Part shown: positions 10,283 to 18,882 of the stretch, in pieces | Layout: every line of letters starts with the position of its first letter | How positions within the stretch are numbered: the stretch's first letter is position 1 | Source of the DNA: Planctomonas psychrotolerans | GTDB taxonomy: Bacteria; Actinomycetota; Actinomycetes; Actinomycetales; Microbacteriaceae | Direction: 5' to 3' | DNA length: 64,000 bases | Assembly (NCBI RefSeq): GCF_008642235.1 | Contig: NZ_SJEV01000001.1 | Span: forward strand, 806,001-870,000 | Program-made: the position numbers and the translations under genes | The notes under the pieces: generated by a model | Seen by the model: the letters and a program-made list of their open reading frames with translations, nothing else | Told to the model about the DNA's origin: nothing | Databases searched by the model: none

Positions 10283-10741
10283 ATGACGAGTTCGCCGCGC
10301 ACCCGCCGCATCGGGTGGCTGCTCGGCACGGTCTACCTGCTCACCCTCGCCGCGATCGCGTTCTCGCCGCAGAACGTCGACTCGCGGATCTACCCCGCGC
10401 TCCTCCGCGCCCTCGACCGGTTGCAGGAGCTGGGTGCCCCGCACTGGGTGACCTACGCCGCCGTCGAGTTCGGTGCCAACGTGCTGCTGTTCCTCCCGCT
10501 GGGCGCGCTCGTGGTGCTGCTCCTCGGACCCCGCCGCTGGTTCTGGGCCATCCCGATCGGGATCGGCTGCTCGACGGGAATCGAACTGGCTCAGGCACTG
10601 TTCCTGTCGAGCCGGGTGTCCAGCATCCGCGACGTTCTCGCGAACAGCTCCGGTGCCCTGCTGGGCGCCCTGCTCACCATCCTGGTGCTCGCCATCGCCC
10701 GCCGGAAACGGCCGGACGGCCCCGGTCAGTCGGTGGTCTGA
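10283..10741 (+). CDS. VanZ-like family membrane protein
   Basis: 152 residues with four predicted membrane helices (about 10-28, 60-83, 92-112, 120-142). The family pattern is visible: AIAFSPQNVDSRIYPAL after helix 1, NVLLFLPLGALVVLL, and GCSTGIELAQALFLSSRVSSIRD. VanZ-like proteins have been linked to teicoplanin and lipoglycopeptide sensitivity in Gram-positives, but in most genomes their role is unknown. ATG 10283 follows a TACGGT box by 6 nt, so it may be leaderless. The 3' end overlaps the convergent LCP gene by 16 bp. Confidence 0.8.
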   Translation: MTSSPRTRRIGWLLGTVYLLTLAAIAFSPQNVDSRIYPALLRALDRLQELGAPHWVTYAAVEFGANVLLFLPLGALVVLLLGPRRWFWAIPIGIGCSTGIELAQALFLSSRVSSIRDVLANSSGALLGALLTILVLAIARRKRPDGPGQSVV

Positions 10742-11733
10742 AACTCGGGGGTGTACGACTCGAGCGAGTCGGTGCGGAAAGCCTCCTGAACCTCGGCCAT
10801 CCCGACCGGGTCGAGGTTCACGATCGACTGCCCGTCGGGCGAGGTTCCGGTGCCCGTAGTCGGGGCGGTGAAGAAGGTGATGTCCTCACTTCGCAGTGAG
10901 CGGAGCTCGAGGCCGAGACCTCCGACGTAGGCGGCGTTCAATCCGTTGTCCACGCGCAGGTACGGCGAGATCGATCCGACCAGTGCACTGATCTTCGCCG
11001 GGTCGGTGAGGGTCTCCGCGCTCAGCACCTTGCCGATGACCGCCTTGATGTAGGCCTGCTGGTTGCGTGCCCGCTGGAAGTCGCCGTCACGGAAGGAATA
11101 GCGCTCGCGCACGAAGCCGAGCGCCTGTTCACCGTTGAGAGTCTGCACGCCCTGCGGGTAGGCGTGACCGTCGCGGGTGAAGGCGACGGCGTTGTCCACG
11201 TCGACGCCGCCGAGCGCGTCGGTGAGTCCCTTGAACCCCTCGAAGTCGATGATCGCCACGTGATCGATCCGCGCGGAGATGAGACTCTCGACGGTCTGCA
11301 CGGCCAACGGCACGCCACCGTAGGACAGCGCCGAATTGACCTTGGCGGCACCGCGGCCCGGGATGTCCACCCAGCTGTCCCGCATGATCGACATCACCTG
11401 CACGTTCTCCCGATCGGCCGGGATGTGCAGCACCATGATGGTGTCGGAACGCTGTCCGCGCACCGTCGCCAGATCCTCCCCGATCGCGCCCCGGGTATCC
11501 GACCCGAGCAGCAGGATGTTCTGCGCCGACGCCGCAGCACCCTCCAGGACGGGCGGTCGACTCGTCTCCTCGGGGAACGCCTCCGCAATCTTCTCGGTGC
11601 CGGTGTCGAAGGTTCGCGAGAGCGTGAGCGCGTAGGTGGCGACAATCCCGACGCCGATGACCACGAGCACGACCAGCACTATTACGGTATTGCGGAGCCA
11701 ATGACTTCTCGCTGTGGTGGGTTCCGCCGTCAT
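10726..11733 (-). CDS. LytR-CpsA-Psr (LCP) family cell-wall glycopolymer ligase
   Basis: 335 residues: cytoplasmic stub, one membrane helix (about 17-40), then an extracytoplasmic LCP domain. Landmarks are LLLGSDTR, RSDTIMVLHI, SIMRDSWVDIPG (conserved Arg-Asp), KVNSALSYGG, GVDVDNAVAFT and LGFVRERYSFRDGDFQRARNQQ. LCP enzymes transfer undecaprenyl-linked glycopolymers (teichoic acids, capsule) to peptidoglycan. It lies near, but not in, the exopolysaccharide operon. ATG 11733 is preferred to GTG 11751 since GACAAT sits 6 nt before it. Confidence 0.88.
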   Translation of the reverse strand: MTAEPTTARSHWLRNTVIVLVVLVVIGVGIVATYALTLSRTFDTGTEKIAEAFPEETSRPPVLEGAAASAQNILLLGSDTRGAIGEDLATVRGQRSDTIMVLHIPADRENVQVMSIMRDSWVDIPGRGAAKVNSALSYGGVPLAVQTVESLISARIDHVAIIDFEGFKGLTDALGGVDVDNAVAFTRDGHAYPQGVQTLNGEQALGFVRERYSFRDGDFQRARNQQAYIKAVIGKVLSAETLTDPAKISALVGSISPYLRVDNGLNAAYVGGLGLELRSLRSEDITFFTAPTTGTGTSPDGQSIVNLDPVGMAEVQEAFRTDSLESYTPEFQTTD

Positions 11734-11950
11734 GCCTCCATTGTCCCGCACGGTGACTGAGGACCGGGCCTCCGCACCTGCCCCCCAGTGCTGGGGGCAA
11801 ACGTTGTAAAGCGGCGAAAATGCGTTGACACGCCTCCGAGCACCTGTGACAGTTATGGAATTGGTACGGCGGTATCGGGAAATACCGCCCAGGTCCCTTG
11901 ACTTTCGATTCCTCGTGGGTCAGGACCGCTGATCACTATCGGGGGGAATC

Positions 11951-12100
11951 ATGCGTCAATTGGTCCAGCGTTGGAACGTTCGCCGAAGCCACTGCTCACT
12001 GTGCGGACACGCGCTTCACCACGCCACGGAGGCTTACGGGTTGCACAAGTTCTGCTCCACGTTCCACCGTGTCGAGTGGCAGCAGCACATGGTGCTGTAG
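11951..12100 (+). CDS. Putative 49-residue CxxC micro-protein
   Basis: An unannotated-size frame: ATG 11951 is preceded by GGGGGGAATC, giving a strong purine-rich ribosome site. The product starts MRQLVQRWNVRR, then has HCSLCGHALHH and, 14 residues on, HKFCSTFHRVEW. Three Cys and several His could bind zinc. No family is recognised. It lies alone between the LCP gene and the secreted beta-helix gene. Existence is supported by the ribosome site and a bounded frame, but coding bias cannot be judged over 49 codons. Confidence 0.4.
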   Translation: MRQLVQRWNVRRSHCSLCGHALHHATEAYGLHKFCSTFHRVEWQQHMVL

Positions 12101-12185
12101 GGGGCACGTCCGTATCAGAGGGGCGCGGCCGGTCGACTGAGCGATCGGGAAAGCGTGTGCCGATGAAGTAGGGTCTATGAACAAT

Positions 12186-12205
12186 GCGACGCCCGCGGGC
12201 GTCGC
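12186..12205. repeat. Perfect 20-bp GC-rich palindrome
   Basis: GCGACGCCCG directly followed by its reverse complement, ending at 12205. It could be a protein-binding site or, with a 4-nt loop, an 8-bp RNA hairpin. Sits between the micro-ORF and the beta-helix gene. Confidence 0.5.
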
Positions 12206-12213
12206 CCTCAGGT

Positions 12214-12246
12214 GGGTGCCTAGATTCCGGGGGGAATCGGGCACCC
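12214..12246 (+). promoter_or_regulatory. Two-part hairpin with G-rich tip upstream of the secreted beta-helix gene
   Basis: Outer stem GGGTGCC/GGCACCC (12214-12220 with 12240-12246) and inner stem GATTCC/GGAATC (12223-12228 with 12233-12238) with a GGGG tip; TTTG follows. It may end the micro-ORF transcript or be a leader element for the gene starting at 12279. On the opposite strand the tip would be C-rich, like the 6C loops, but only one such hairpin is present. Confidence 0.45.
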
Positions 12247-12278
12247 TTTGCACGTGAGTCGCCGGGGGAGGCGTAACA

Positions 12279-14870
12279 GTGGGACGGGTTGTGCGAGCAG
12301 TTTCAAGACTCAAGACGTTGGGCGCGAACGCGGTGGTGACGGCACTGGCCTCCGGGCTCCTGCTGGTGCCCGGCCCCGGAGCCGCCAGTCCGGCCGGAAC
12401 CTATGAGAACGGGTCTCCCGCGGTCAGCACCAGCGGTTCCTGGTCCACGGTTCACTCGGGCTACGACAGCGGCGGGTCCTACATCCGGCTCGACAGCGCG
12501 GGCGCTGCGGAGATCACCTTCACCGGGTCCAGCGTCAAATGGGTGAGCCGCACCAACAACTACGCCGGCATCGCCGACGTCTATCTCGACGGCACCAAGG
12601 TGCAGAGCGTCGACCTCTACTCGGCCGCGACCGCATACCGCACCGTGGCCTTCGATTCCGGAAGTCTCCCGGATGGACAGCACACTCTGCGCATCGCGCA
12701 CACCGGGCAGAAGAACAGCGCCTCCACCGGAAGCAACATCTTCCTCGACAGCGTCATCGTGGAGGACGATCCGACCGACGCCGTCGGCCCCGGCACGTAC
12801 GAGAACGGCGCAGCGGCGATCGTCTCGTCGGGTCCGTGGTCGACGGTGACATCGGGCCAGGACAGCGGAGGATCGGCCGGTCGCCTCGACAGCGTGGGCG
12901 CCGCGACGCTGACGTTCACGGGCACCGGTGTGACGTGGCTGACGCGGATGAACGACTACGCCGGCATCGCCGAGGTGTTCCTCGACGGCGCGCGCGTGAA
13001 GACGGTCGACCTGTACTCGGAGGCGCCCAAGCACCGCACCGTGGCGTTCGACTCCGGTGCCCTCGCGGCGGGCACGCACACCCTGCGCATCGAGCGCACG
13101 GGTCTCAAGGGCACGCAGTCCACGGGCAAGAACATCTTCCTCGACGCGATCGTCGTCGAGGACGCGACGCCGGCCGAGGCCCCGGTCGACGCCCCGGCGG
13201 AGTCGGTCGCGCCGGCGGACACGGCCGCACGCACGCTCGGCACCTCCGCCGTCACCACCACCGCCGTCACGACCGCCGGCACCCAGGACAGCACGTCGGG
13301 TGCCCTCGGGTGGACCGGCAAGTGGACGCAGCACACCTCCAGCCGGGATATGGGGGGCTCCTACCGGGTCTCCGGCGACGCGTCCGCCGCCGTGCGCCTC
13401 TCCTTCACCGGCACGGGTGTGAAGTACGTCACCCGCACCGACCACTACTCCGGGATCGCCCGTGTGCTCATCGACGGCCGGCATGTGCGCGACGTGGACC
13501 TCTACACCGCCACCCGCAAGGACCAGCAGACCGTGTTCAGCGCATCCGGCCTCAGCGCCGGCACCCACACCATGGTGATCGAGCGCACCGGTGCCAAGAA
13601 CCCGAGCTCCACGGGTCGGGACATCTCGCTCGACGCGCTGGTGGTCACCGACAGCACGCCGCCGCCCGCGCCCGCTGCACCATCGATCAGCGCCAACCGC
13701 AAAGGGCTCGCGCTCTCCTGGGCCACCTCCACCGCCCACGACGTGAAGAGCTACAAGCTGTACCGCGCCCTCGGCAGCGGCAGCTACTCCCTCGTCCAGG
13801 CGTTCACCCCGTCCCAGAGGTCGATCCTCGACGTGGGGCTCAACGCCAACGCCAGCTACTCCTACCGGCTCACCGCCATCGACTCGAGCGGCAACGAGTC
13901 GGCTCGGTCCGCGCCGGCCACGGCGAAGACGGTGCCTGCTCCGACCGTGTCCACCGGTCGCTATGCCAAGTGCCCCGCCGCGACCATGTCGGTGTCGACG
14001 CGCTCGCAGCTCGCCACGGCCCTCACCAAGGCGGCACCGGGCTCGGTCATCAAGCTCGCGGCGGGCAACTACGGCGGCGGCTTCAACATCGCGAAGCGCG
14101 GCACCAAGGAGAAGCCGATCTGGATCTGCGGTCCTCGCACCGCGGTGCTCGACGGCGGCAACGTGCACGCGGGGCACGGGGTCCAGATCACCAATTCGTC
14201 CCACGTGGTGCTCACCGGCATGACCATCAAGAACTCGAAGAAGGGCGTGATGGTCGTGAACAGCACCGCGATCACCGTGTCCGACCTCTCCGTCACCAGC
14301 ATCGGCGAGGAGGCGATCCACCTCCGCACCCACACCACCGACAGTTTCGTCATGGGCAACGTCATCAGCCGCACCGGCCTCCGCATCGCGCAGTACGGCG
14401 AGGGCGTCTACATCGGCTCCGACCCGTCGAACTGGTGCAACTTCTCCGGCTGCCAGCCCGACCGCAGCAACCGGAACTCGGTGCTGTACAACACCATCAG
14501 CAAGACGACCGCGGAGGCGATCGAGGCCAAACCCGGTAGCCAGGGTGGACTGATCAAGGGCAACACGGTGGAGGGATCCCTGATCAATTCCTCCTTCTCC
14601 ACCTCCTGGATCTCGGTGAGCGGGAACGACTACATCGTCGAACGGAACACGGGCGTCAACTCGCCTCGAGACGGCATCAAGTCGGTGAAGGTGACCACGG
14701 TGGCCGGCTGGGGTGTGAACAACGTCTTCGTCGGCAACTCCGCGACGTCGGTGCGAGCGGACTCGTACGGGGTGCGGATCACCTCCAAGTACACCAACGC
14801 GCTGGTCGGCTGCGACAACACGCTCTCCGGCTCCGGCATGGCGCCCACGAATCAGGGCTGCCAGAAGTAG
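12279..14870 (+). CDS. Secreted triple beta-sandwich repeat, FnIII and right-handed beta-helix protein
   Basis: 863 residues. Signal peptide about 1-38 (hydrophobic core, cleavage near GAAS). Three homologous ~115-residue repeats (about 40-160, 166-285, 340-460), each with an ITFTG / TFTGTGV strand, NNYAGIADVYLDG-like turn, VDLYS and HTLRI.RTG.K..STG motif, resembling carbohydrate-binding jelly-roll modules. A FnIII domain follows (about 465-552; SYKLYRAL..GSYSLV), then a right-handed parallel beta-helix (about 565-863) of the pectate-lyase-like or Pbh1 kind. Likely a secreted polysaccharide-binding or -processing protein; substrate unknown. GTG start 12279 has GGGGGAGG 7 nt upstream. It faces the exopolysaccharide operon tail to tail. 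Confidence 0.8.
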   Translation: MGRVVRAVSRLKTLGANAVVTALASGLLLVPGPGAASPAGTYENGSPAVSTSGSWSTVHSGYDSGGSYIRLDSAGAAEITFTGSSVKWVSRTNNYAGIADVYLDGTKVQSVDLYSAATAYRTVAFDSGSLPDGQHTLRIAHTGQKNSASTGSNIFLDSVIVEDDPTDAVGPGTYENGAAAIVSSGPWSTVTSGQDSGGSAGRLDSVGAATLTFTGTGVTWLTRMNDYAGIAEVFLDGARVKTVDLYSEAPKHRTVAFDSGALAAGTHTLRIERTGLKGTQSTGKNIFLDAIVVEDATPAEAPVDAPAESVAPADTAARTLGTSAVTTTAVTTAGTQDSTSGALGWTGKWTQHTSSRDMGGSYRVSGDASAAVRLSFTGTGVKYVTRTDHYSGIARVLIDGRHVRDVDLYTATRKDQQTVFSASGLSAGTHTMVIERTGAKNPSSTGRDISLDALVVTDSTPPPAPAAPSISANRKGLALSWATSTAHDVKSYKLYRALGSGSYSLVQAFTPSQRSILDVGLNANASYSYRLTAIDSSGNESARSAPATAKTVPAPTVSTGRYAKCPAATMSVSTRSQLATALTKAAPGSVIKLAAGNYGGGFNIAKRGTKEKPIWICGPRTAVLDGGNVHAGHGVQITNSSHVVLTGMTIKNSKKGVMVVNSTAITVSDLSVTSIGEEAIHLRTHTTDSFVMGNVISRTGLRIAQYGEGVYIGSDPSNWCNFSGCQPDRSNRNSVLYNTISKTTAEAIEAKPGSQGGLIKGNTVEGSLINSSFSTSWISVSGNDYIVERNTGVNSPRDGIKSVKVTTVAGWGVNNVFVGNSATSVRADSYGVRITSKYTNALVGCDNTLSGSGMAPTNQGCQK

Positions 14871-14883
14871 CGGGCGGCGGCGC

Positions 14884-16059
14884 TCAGCGCAGCCGGACCC
14901 GGATGATCGCGAGGAGGCTCACGCTCTTCGCCACGTACACGGCGGTGAGAGCCTGCGCGGCACCGACACCGCCGAAGAGCAGCGACCCGATGATCAGCGC
15001 GACGATGAGAACGATTGAGAATACGATGCCGTTCGTGGCGACGACGCGTTCGTGACCCTGGCTCTGCAGCAGTCCACCGAGCGGTGACGCGAGGGCGATG
15101 AACGGGAAGGCGGCGAGCGTCCAGGCGAGAATCGGGGCGCTCGCGGCGAAGTCGGTGCCGAGCAGCAGCCGGACGAGCGGATCGGCGAACACCGCCACCC
15201 CCATGAGCAGCGCGAGCAGCCCGAGGTGGATGCCGGTGAGCTTCCACGCGATGCGCGCGGCTCGACGCGGCGTACCCTTCGCACCGGCGGGAAGCACGAG
15301 CGTCGCGATGGTGCTCGGGATCAGCATGAACGGCGAGGTGAGGCGCTGAGCGGCGGCATAGAGACCCGCCATCTGGCTGCCGCTCGTCGTGGTCACGATC
15401 AGGATGTCGAGGTTGCGCGAGGATGCCGTGAGGTTCGCGAGCAGGAATGGGAACGCCGCGCGCCACAACGACGGGGTGCGCTGGCCGGTGTAGCGGTAGT
15501 CGTCGGCGAGCGCCCGACGGGCGAGGAACTGACCCACGAGCGAGCTCGCGAGGGTCGCGTAGGCGTAGGCGAGGATCGGGTCCGTCCCGGCCGCATAGAG
15601 CGCCGCAAGCAGCCCGAGGGTGAGTGCTCGGCGCACGAGGATCGACACGGCCGGCGTCGTCTTGTTGCCGCGGGCGATCGACACGGCGAGCGCCGTGTCG
15701 ACGTTCTTCTCGAGCGCCATGGACAGTCCGAGGACGAGCAGTCCCGCTGGGAGCTGCTGCCCGGCGGCGAACAGCGTGATGGCGCCGGCGGCCACCACCC
15801 CGCCGAGCACCGAGCTGATGGTGTTCAGGCGGAGAGCGGTCGCCACGTCGCCCAGGTGCCCCTTCGCCGACGCCCTCGAGATGAAGGAGGACAGACCGAG
15901 GTCGACGATCACGAAGTAGACCGCCCCGACGGCGAGGATCGCGCTCAGGATGCCGAAGTCGGAGGGTCCCGCCCACCGGGCGACCAGCACGAACGAGATG
16001 GCGAGCAGGAGGGCTCCGGCGCCGCGGGAGACCAGCAGCGCGACGAACTGGGCCTTCAC
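14884..16059 (-). CDS. Wzx-like polysaccharide flippase
   Basis: 391 residues with about 12 hydrophobic helices; opens VKAQFVALLVSRGAGALLLAI and has the PST/MATE-like helix pairs around GPSDFGILSAILAVG and GLYAAAQRLTSPF. It would move undecaprenyl-PP-linked repeat units across the membrane. GTG 16059 overlaps the TGA of the upstream glycosyltransferase (GTGA). Last gene of the exopolysaccharide operon. Confidence 0.82.
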   Translation of the reverse strand: MKAQFVALLVSRGAGALLLAISFVLVARWAGPSDFGILSAILAVGAVYFVIVDLGLSSFISRASAKGHLGDVATALRLNTISSVLGGVVAAGAITLFAAGQQLPAGLLVLGLSMALEKNVDTALAVSIARGNKTTPAVSILVRRALTLGLLAALYAAGTDPILAYAYATLASSLVGQFLARRALADDYRYTGQRTPSLWRAAFPFLLANLTASSRNLDILIVTTTSGSQMAGLYAAAQRLTSPFMLIPSTIATLVLPAGAKGTPRRAARIAWKLTGIHLGLLALLMGVAVFADPLVRLLLGTDFAASAPILAWTLAAFPFIALASPLGGLLQSQGHERVVATNGIVFSIVLIVALIIGSLLFGGVGAAQALTAVYVAKSVSLLAIIRVRLR

Positions 16060-16946
16060 CGGTGCAGCAGGCCGCGCGCGACGAATCCGCCCGCGTACAG
16101 CAGCGACCAGACCGTGGGGCGACCTCGGCGCACGGCGACTCGCAGGATGTCGGCGACCTGCCGCCATCGACGGGCCGTGACGGCGGCGCGCAGCGGGTAC
16201 CGCGACAGAAGGAAGTCCGCGAAGGCGCGACGACCACCCGGCATGCCGGACACGAGCAGTTCCCGGCGTGCCCAGTCGATGGACTCGGCGACGCGGATCG
16301 ATTTCGACACCGAGCCGACCGTGTCACCGAAGGTCACCAGCGCTCGATCGGCCTGCAGAATCCGCAGCTCCGGCACGCTGGCGGCCAGGTCGAGGAACCA
16401 GGTGAGGTCCTGATGGAAGCGCTGGTCGGAACGCCACGGCACCCGACGCACCAGCGCCGTCGGAAAGACCAGGGTCGATGTGGACAGTGCGCCCTTGCCC
16501 GCCGGGCCGCCCTTCAGGGTGAAGAGATAGGACACGAGGTCCTCGCCCGGCGCGATCAGCCGGCGCGGGTAGGTGGAGCCGTCGGAGAGACGTCCGCTCG
16601 ACGACGCGACCCAGGTGGGTCCGGCGTCGGCCGGTACCGCGGCCAGCACGGTCGCGAGGAAGTCGGCGTCCCACTCGTCGTCGTCGTCCAGGAGAGCGAT
16701 CACGTCGCCCGTCGCCCGTTCCATCCCGTCGCGGCGACATCGGTTGCCTCCGGCGCCGGGACCCACCTGGGTCACGCGGATCCGCGGGTCGGACGGCACG
16801 TCGAGCGGTGCACCCGCGTCACTGCCGACGAGGATCTCGGCGACGGGAAGGGTCTGCGCGAGCACGGACTCGAGGGCCCGGCTCAGAGACTCCCGTCCGA
16901 CGGTGGGGATGACCACCGACACGCGCCCGGGCGCGCCCGCACTCAC
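16056..16946 (-). CDS. Family 2 glycosyltransferase
   Basis: 296 residues. GT-A fold: VSVVIPTVGRESLSRALESVLAQTL at the N-terminus, then GDVIALLDDDDEWDADFL with the metal/nucleotide-sugar aspartates (DDDD). The rest is a variable acceptor domain without membrane helices. It would add one sugar to the lipid-linked repeat unit at the cytoplasmic face. GTG 16946 overlaps the previous stop as GTGA, which fixes the start. Confidence 0.85.
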   Translation of the reverse strand: MSAGAPGRVSVVIPTVGRESLSRALESVLAQTLPVAEILVGSDAGAPLDVPSDPRIRVTQVGPGAGGNRCRRDGMERATGDVIALLDDDDEWDADFLATVLAAVPADAGPTWVASSSGRLSDGSTYPRRLIAPGEDLVSYLFTLKGGPAGKGALSTSTLVFPTALVRRVPWRSDQRFHQDLTWFLDLAASVPELRILQADRALVTFGDTVGSVSKSIRVAESIDWARRELLVSGMPGGRRAFADFLLSRYPLRAAVTARRWRQVADILRVAVRRGRPTVWSLLYAGGFVARGLLHR

Positions 16947-18052
16947 GAGGACCGCCCCGACAGTCGAGCAACGGCCGGGGACCGGAGGAGAGCGTCGAGG
17001 TATCGGGCCGTCACCGCGTCCTCCTCCCGCTCGCGCAGCACCTTGGCGCGCGCCGCGGCGCCCATCCGCATCCGCACCCCCGGATCGTCGACGAGCAGGC
17101 GGAGAGCCCGCGCCGCGTCTCCCGCATCCCGGGGCGTGTAGGAGAGTCCGGACACCCCGTCCTCGTAGTACTCGGGCGACCCCCCGGCGCGCGGGGTGAC
17201 GACGGGTTTGCCCGCCATCATGGCCTCCCCCACCGTGCGCCCGCTCGGCTCGTTCTCGTTGGCCACGAGCAGCACGTCGATCTCGCGGTAGATTTCCGCC
17301 GGGTCGCGCCGGCCGAGGAAGCGCACCCGACCGGGAGCTACGGCGTCGGCATGGGCGGACAGGGTGTCGAGGTAGGTGTCGTCCGCGACGAGGGGGCTCC
17401 CGTACACCTCCAGGGTCACGGCCGCCGGCAGCGCGGCGATGGCGTCGATGGCCACGTCGATCCGCTTCTCCGGGTCGACGCGTCCCACGATTCCCACCAC
17501 GGTCGCGGAGTCGTCCCTCGCGGTGGGGATGGGGTCGGTCTCCGGGATGGGTCGGGGCACCACCGTCGCGCGTGCCGCGATCCCGAGCGCAACGGCGACG
17601 TAGTCGCTGATCGCCACGAGGGCGTCGGCGAAACGGATGCAGGTGCGCACGGCGATACTGTCGGCCGGATCCTGCGGCACGTCGTGCAGGTCGACCACCA
17701 CGACGCCCCGGAAGGCCGGGCTCAGCCGGAGAAGCGGCGCCAGCGGCACCAGCTGCAGGCTGAAGATCACGACGACGCTTGCAGCGGCCCGGTGGAGCAC
17801 CGCCCTCCGGAAGTCGAGGAGCGTGCCCACCCGGCCGGCCGCGGTTCGGAGCTGGCGCACCGGCCCCGCCGCGGCCGCGCGGAAGAAGCGCGCCGTGGGA
17901 GTCGACGAGCACAGCACCTCGGTGTCCACGCCTCGCGCCGACGCCGCCTGGAGGATCGCGCGGAGACTGTGTTCGGCACCCCACGGCTCCGAGGCGGCCG
18001 TCACGAAGACGACGCGGACGGGCGGGGTATCCGATTCGGGTTGCGCCCTCAC
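16943..18052 (-). CDS. Family 4 glycosyltransferase
   Basis: 369 residues, GT-B fold. N-domain starts VRVVFVTAASEPWGAEHSLR; C-domain has VVGIVGRVDPEKRIDVAIDAI, then VLLVANENEPSGRTVGEAMMAGKPVV with the conserved E-x7-E donor-binding motif (EPSGRTVGE). Retaining glycosyltransferase of the exopolysaccharide repeat unit. GTG 18052 overlaps the upstream stop (GTGA). Confidence 0.87.
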   Translation of the reverse strand: MRAQPESDTPPVRVVFVTAASEPWGAEHSLRAILQAASARGVDTEVLCSSTPTARFFRAAAAGPVRQLRTAAGRVGTLLDFRRAVLHRAAASVVVIFSLQLVPLAPLLRLSPAFRGVVVVDLHDVPQDPADSIAVRTCIRFADALVAISDYVAVALGIAARATVVPRPIPETDPIPTARDDSATVVGIVGRVDPEKRIDVAIDAIAALPAAVTLEVYGSPLVADDTYLDTLSAHADAVAPGRVRFLGRRDPAEIYREIDVLLVANENEPSGRTVGEAMMAGKPVVTPRAGGSPEYYEDGVSGLSYTPRDAGDAARALRLLVDDPGVRMRMGAAARAKVLREREEDAVTARYLDALLRSPAVARLSGRSS

Positions 18053-18882
18053 CGCATCCGCCTTCTCCGCCGGTGTTCGGCGACGAACACCCGGGAGAAG
18101 CTCACGGCACTGACGAGATAGCGGCGACCCAGTCGGCGGGGCTCCTGAATCAAGCGGAAGGCCCACTCGAGTCCGACGGACTGCACGATGCGCGGAGCGC
18201 GGGCCTTCGTTCCGGCGAGGAAGTCGACGGTGGCCCCCACGCACAGCACCGACGCGCAGTCGAGACGATCATGGGCGAGGTCGAGGTGCAGCTCGCTCTT
18301 CGGCGCTCCCACGCAGAGCAGCAGGATGTCGGGGGGATCCTCGTGCACCACCCGCACGAACTCGTCCACCGACTCCTCGGTCGGCACCAGGGGGAGGAAC
18401 GGATTGCTCGAGAATTCGACGAGCCGAAGGCTGGGGTAGGCCGTGCGCACGTTCTCCACCGCCGCGGCGTTCGACGCCGCGGATCCGCCGATGATGCCGA
18501 CGGATCGCCCCGCCTGCTCCGCAGCCTTCATCACATCGAGCGCGAGGTCGGAGCCGGTCATCCGGCCGCGTCGGTCGCCCTCGAAGATCCTGAGGGCGAG
18601 GGATACCGGCCAGCCGTCCGGGATGACGATCTCGGCACTGTTGACCGCGTGGGTCACCTCGGGATCGATGCTCGCGAGGTGCAGGTGGAAGATGTTGGGC
18701 GTCACCACGCGGACGGGGTGGCTCCCGGTCTTCCGCTGGAGCACGCGTTCGATGACCTCGGCCCGGGTATCCGTCGTGAAACGCAGCTCCCCCAGGTGGA
18801 GGCCTCCGGCCCGTCGCCGTTCACCGTGTCGGCTCCGTCGCCGGGATCCGGTCGTGCGCGCGTGATCAGTACGAAGTGCCAT
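18049..18882 (-). CDS. WecG/TagA/CpsF family glycosyltransferase (GT26)
   Basis: 277 residues. Family signatures VVTPNIFHLHLA, AEIVIPDGWPVSLALRI (catalytic Asp), IIGGSAASNAAAVENVRTAYP and LLCVGAPKSELHLD, LCVGATVDFLAGTKARAPR. These enzymes add a ManNAc-type or glucose unit to an undecaprenyl-PP sugar. ATG 18882 has AAGGGG about 10 nt upstream; the start overlaps the Wzy gene end by 17 bp. Confidence 0.85.
   Translation of the reverse strand: MALRTDHARTTGSRRRSRHGERRRAGGLHLGELRFTTDTRAEVIERVLQRKTGSHPVRVVTPNIFHLHLASIDPEVTHAVNSAEIVIPDGWPVSLALRIFEGDRRGRMTGSDLALDVMKAAEQAGRSVGIIGGSAASNAAAVENVRTAYPSLRLVEFSSNPFLPLVPTEESVDEFVRVVHEDPPDILLLCVGAPKSELHLDLAHDRLDCASVLCVGATVDFLAGTKARAPRIVQSVGLEWAFRLIQEPRRLGRRYLVSAVSFSRVFVAEHRRRRRMR

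Noticed and set aside
10283-10741. Vancomycin-resistance cassette
   Set aside because: Only a lone VanZ-like gene is present; there are no vanHAX or regulator genes, and VanZ-like proteins are common in Gram-positives.
11896-12250. Second 6C RNA on the minus strand
   Set aside because: Two C6 runs exist but lie about 290 nt apart, only one is in a good hairpin, and no terminator follows.
12303-14333. 676-codon minus-strand frame opposite the beta-helix gene
   Set aside because: The plus strand has a signal peptide, three repeats and FnIII; the opposite frame shows only low-complexity Arg/His/Gly sequence.
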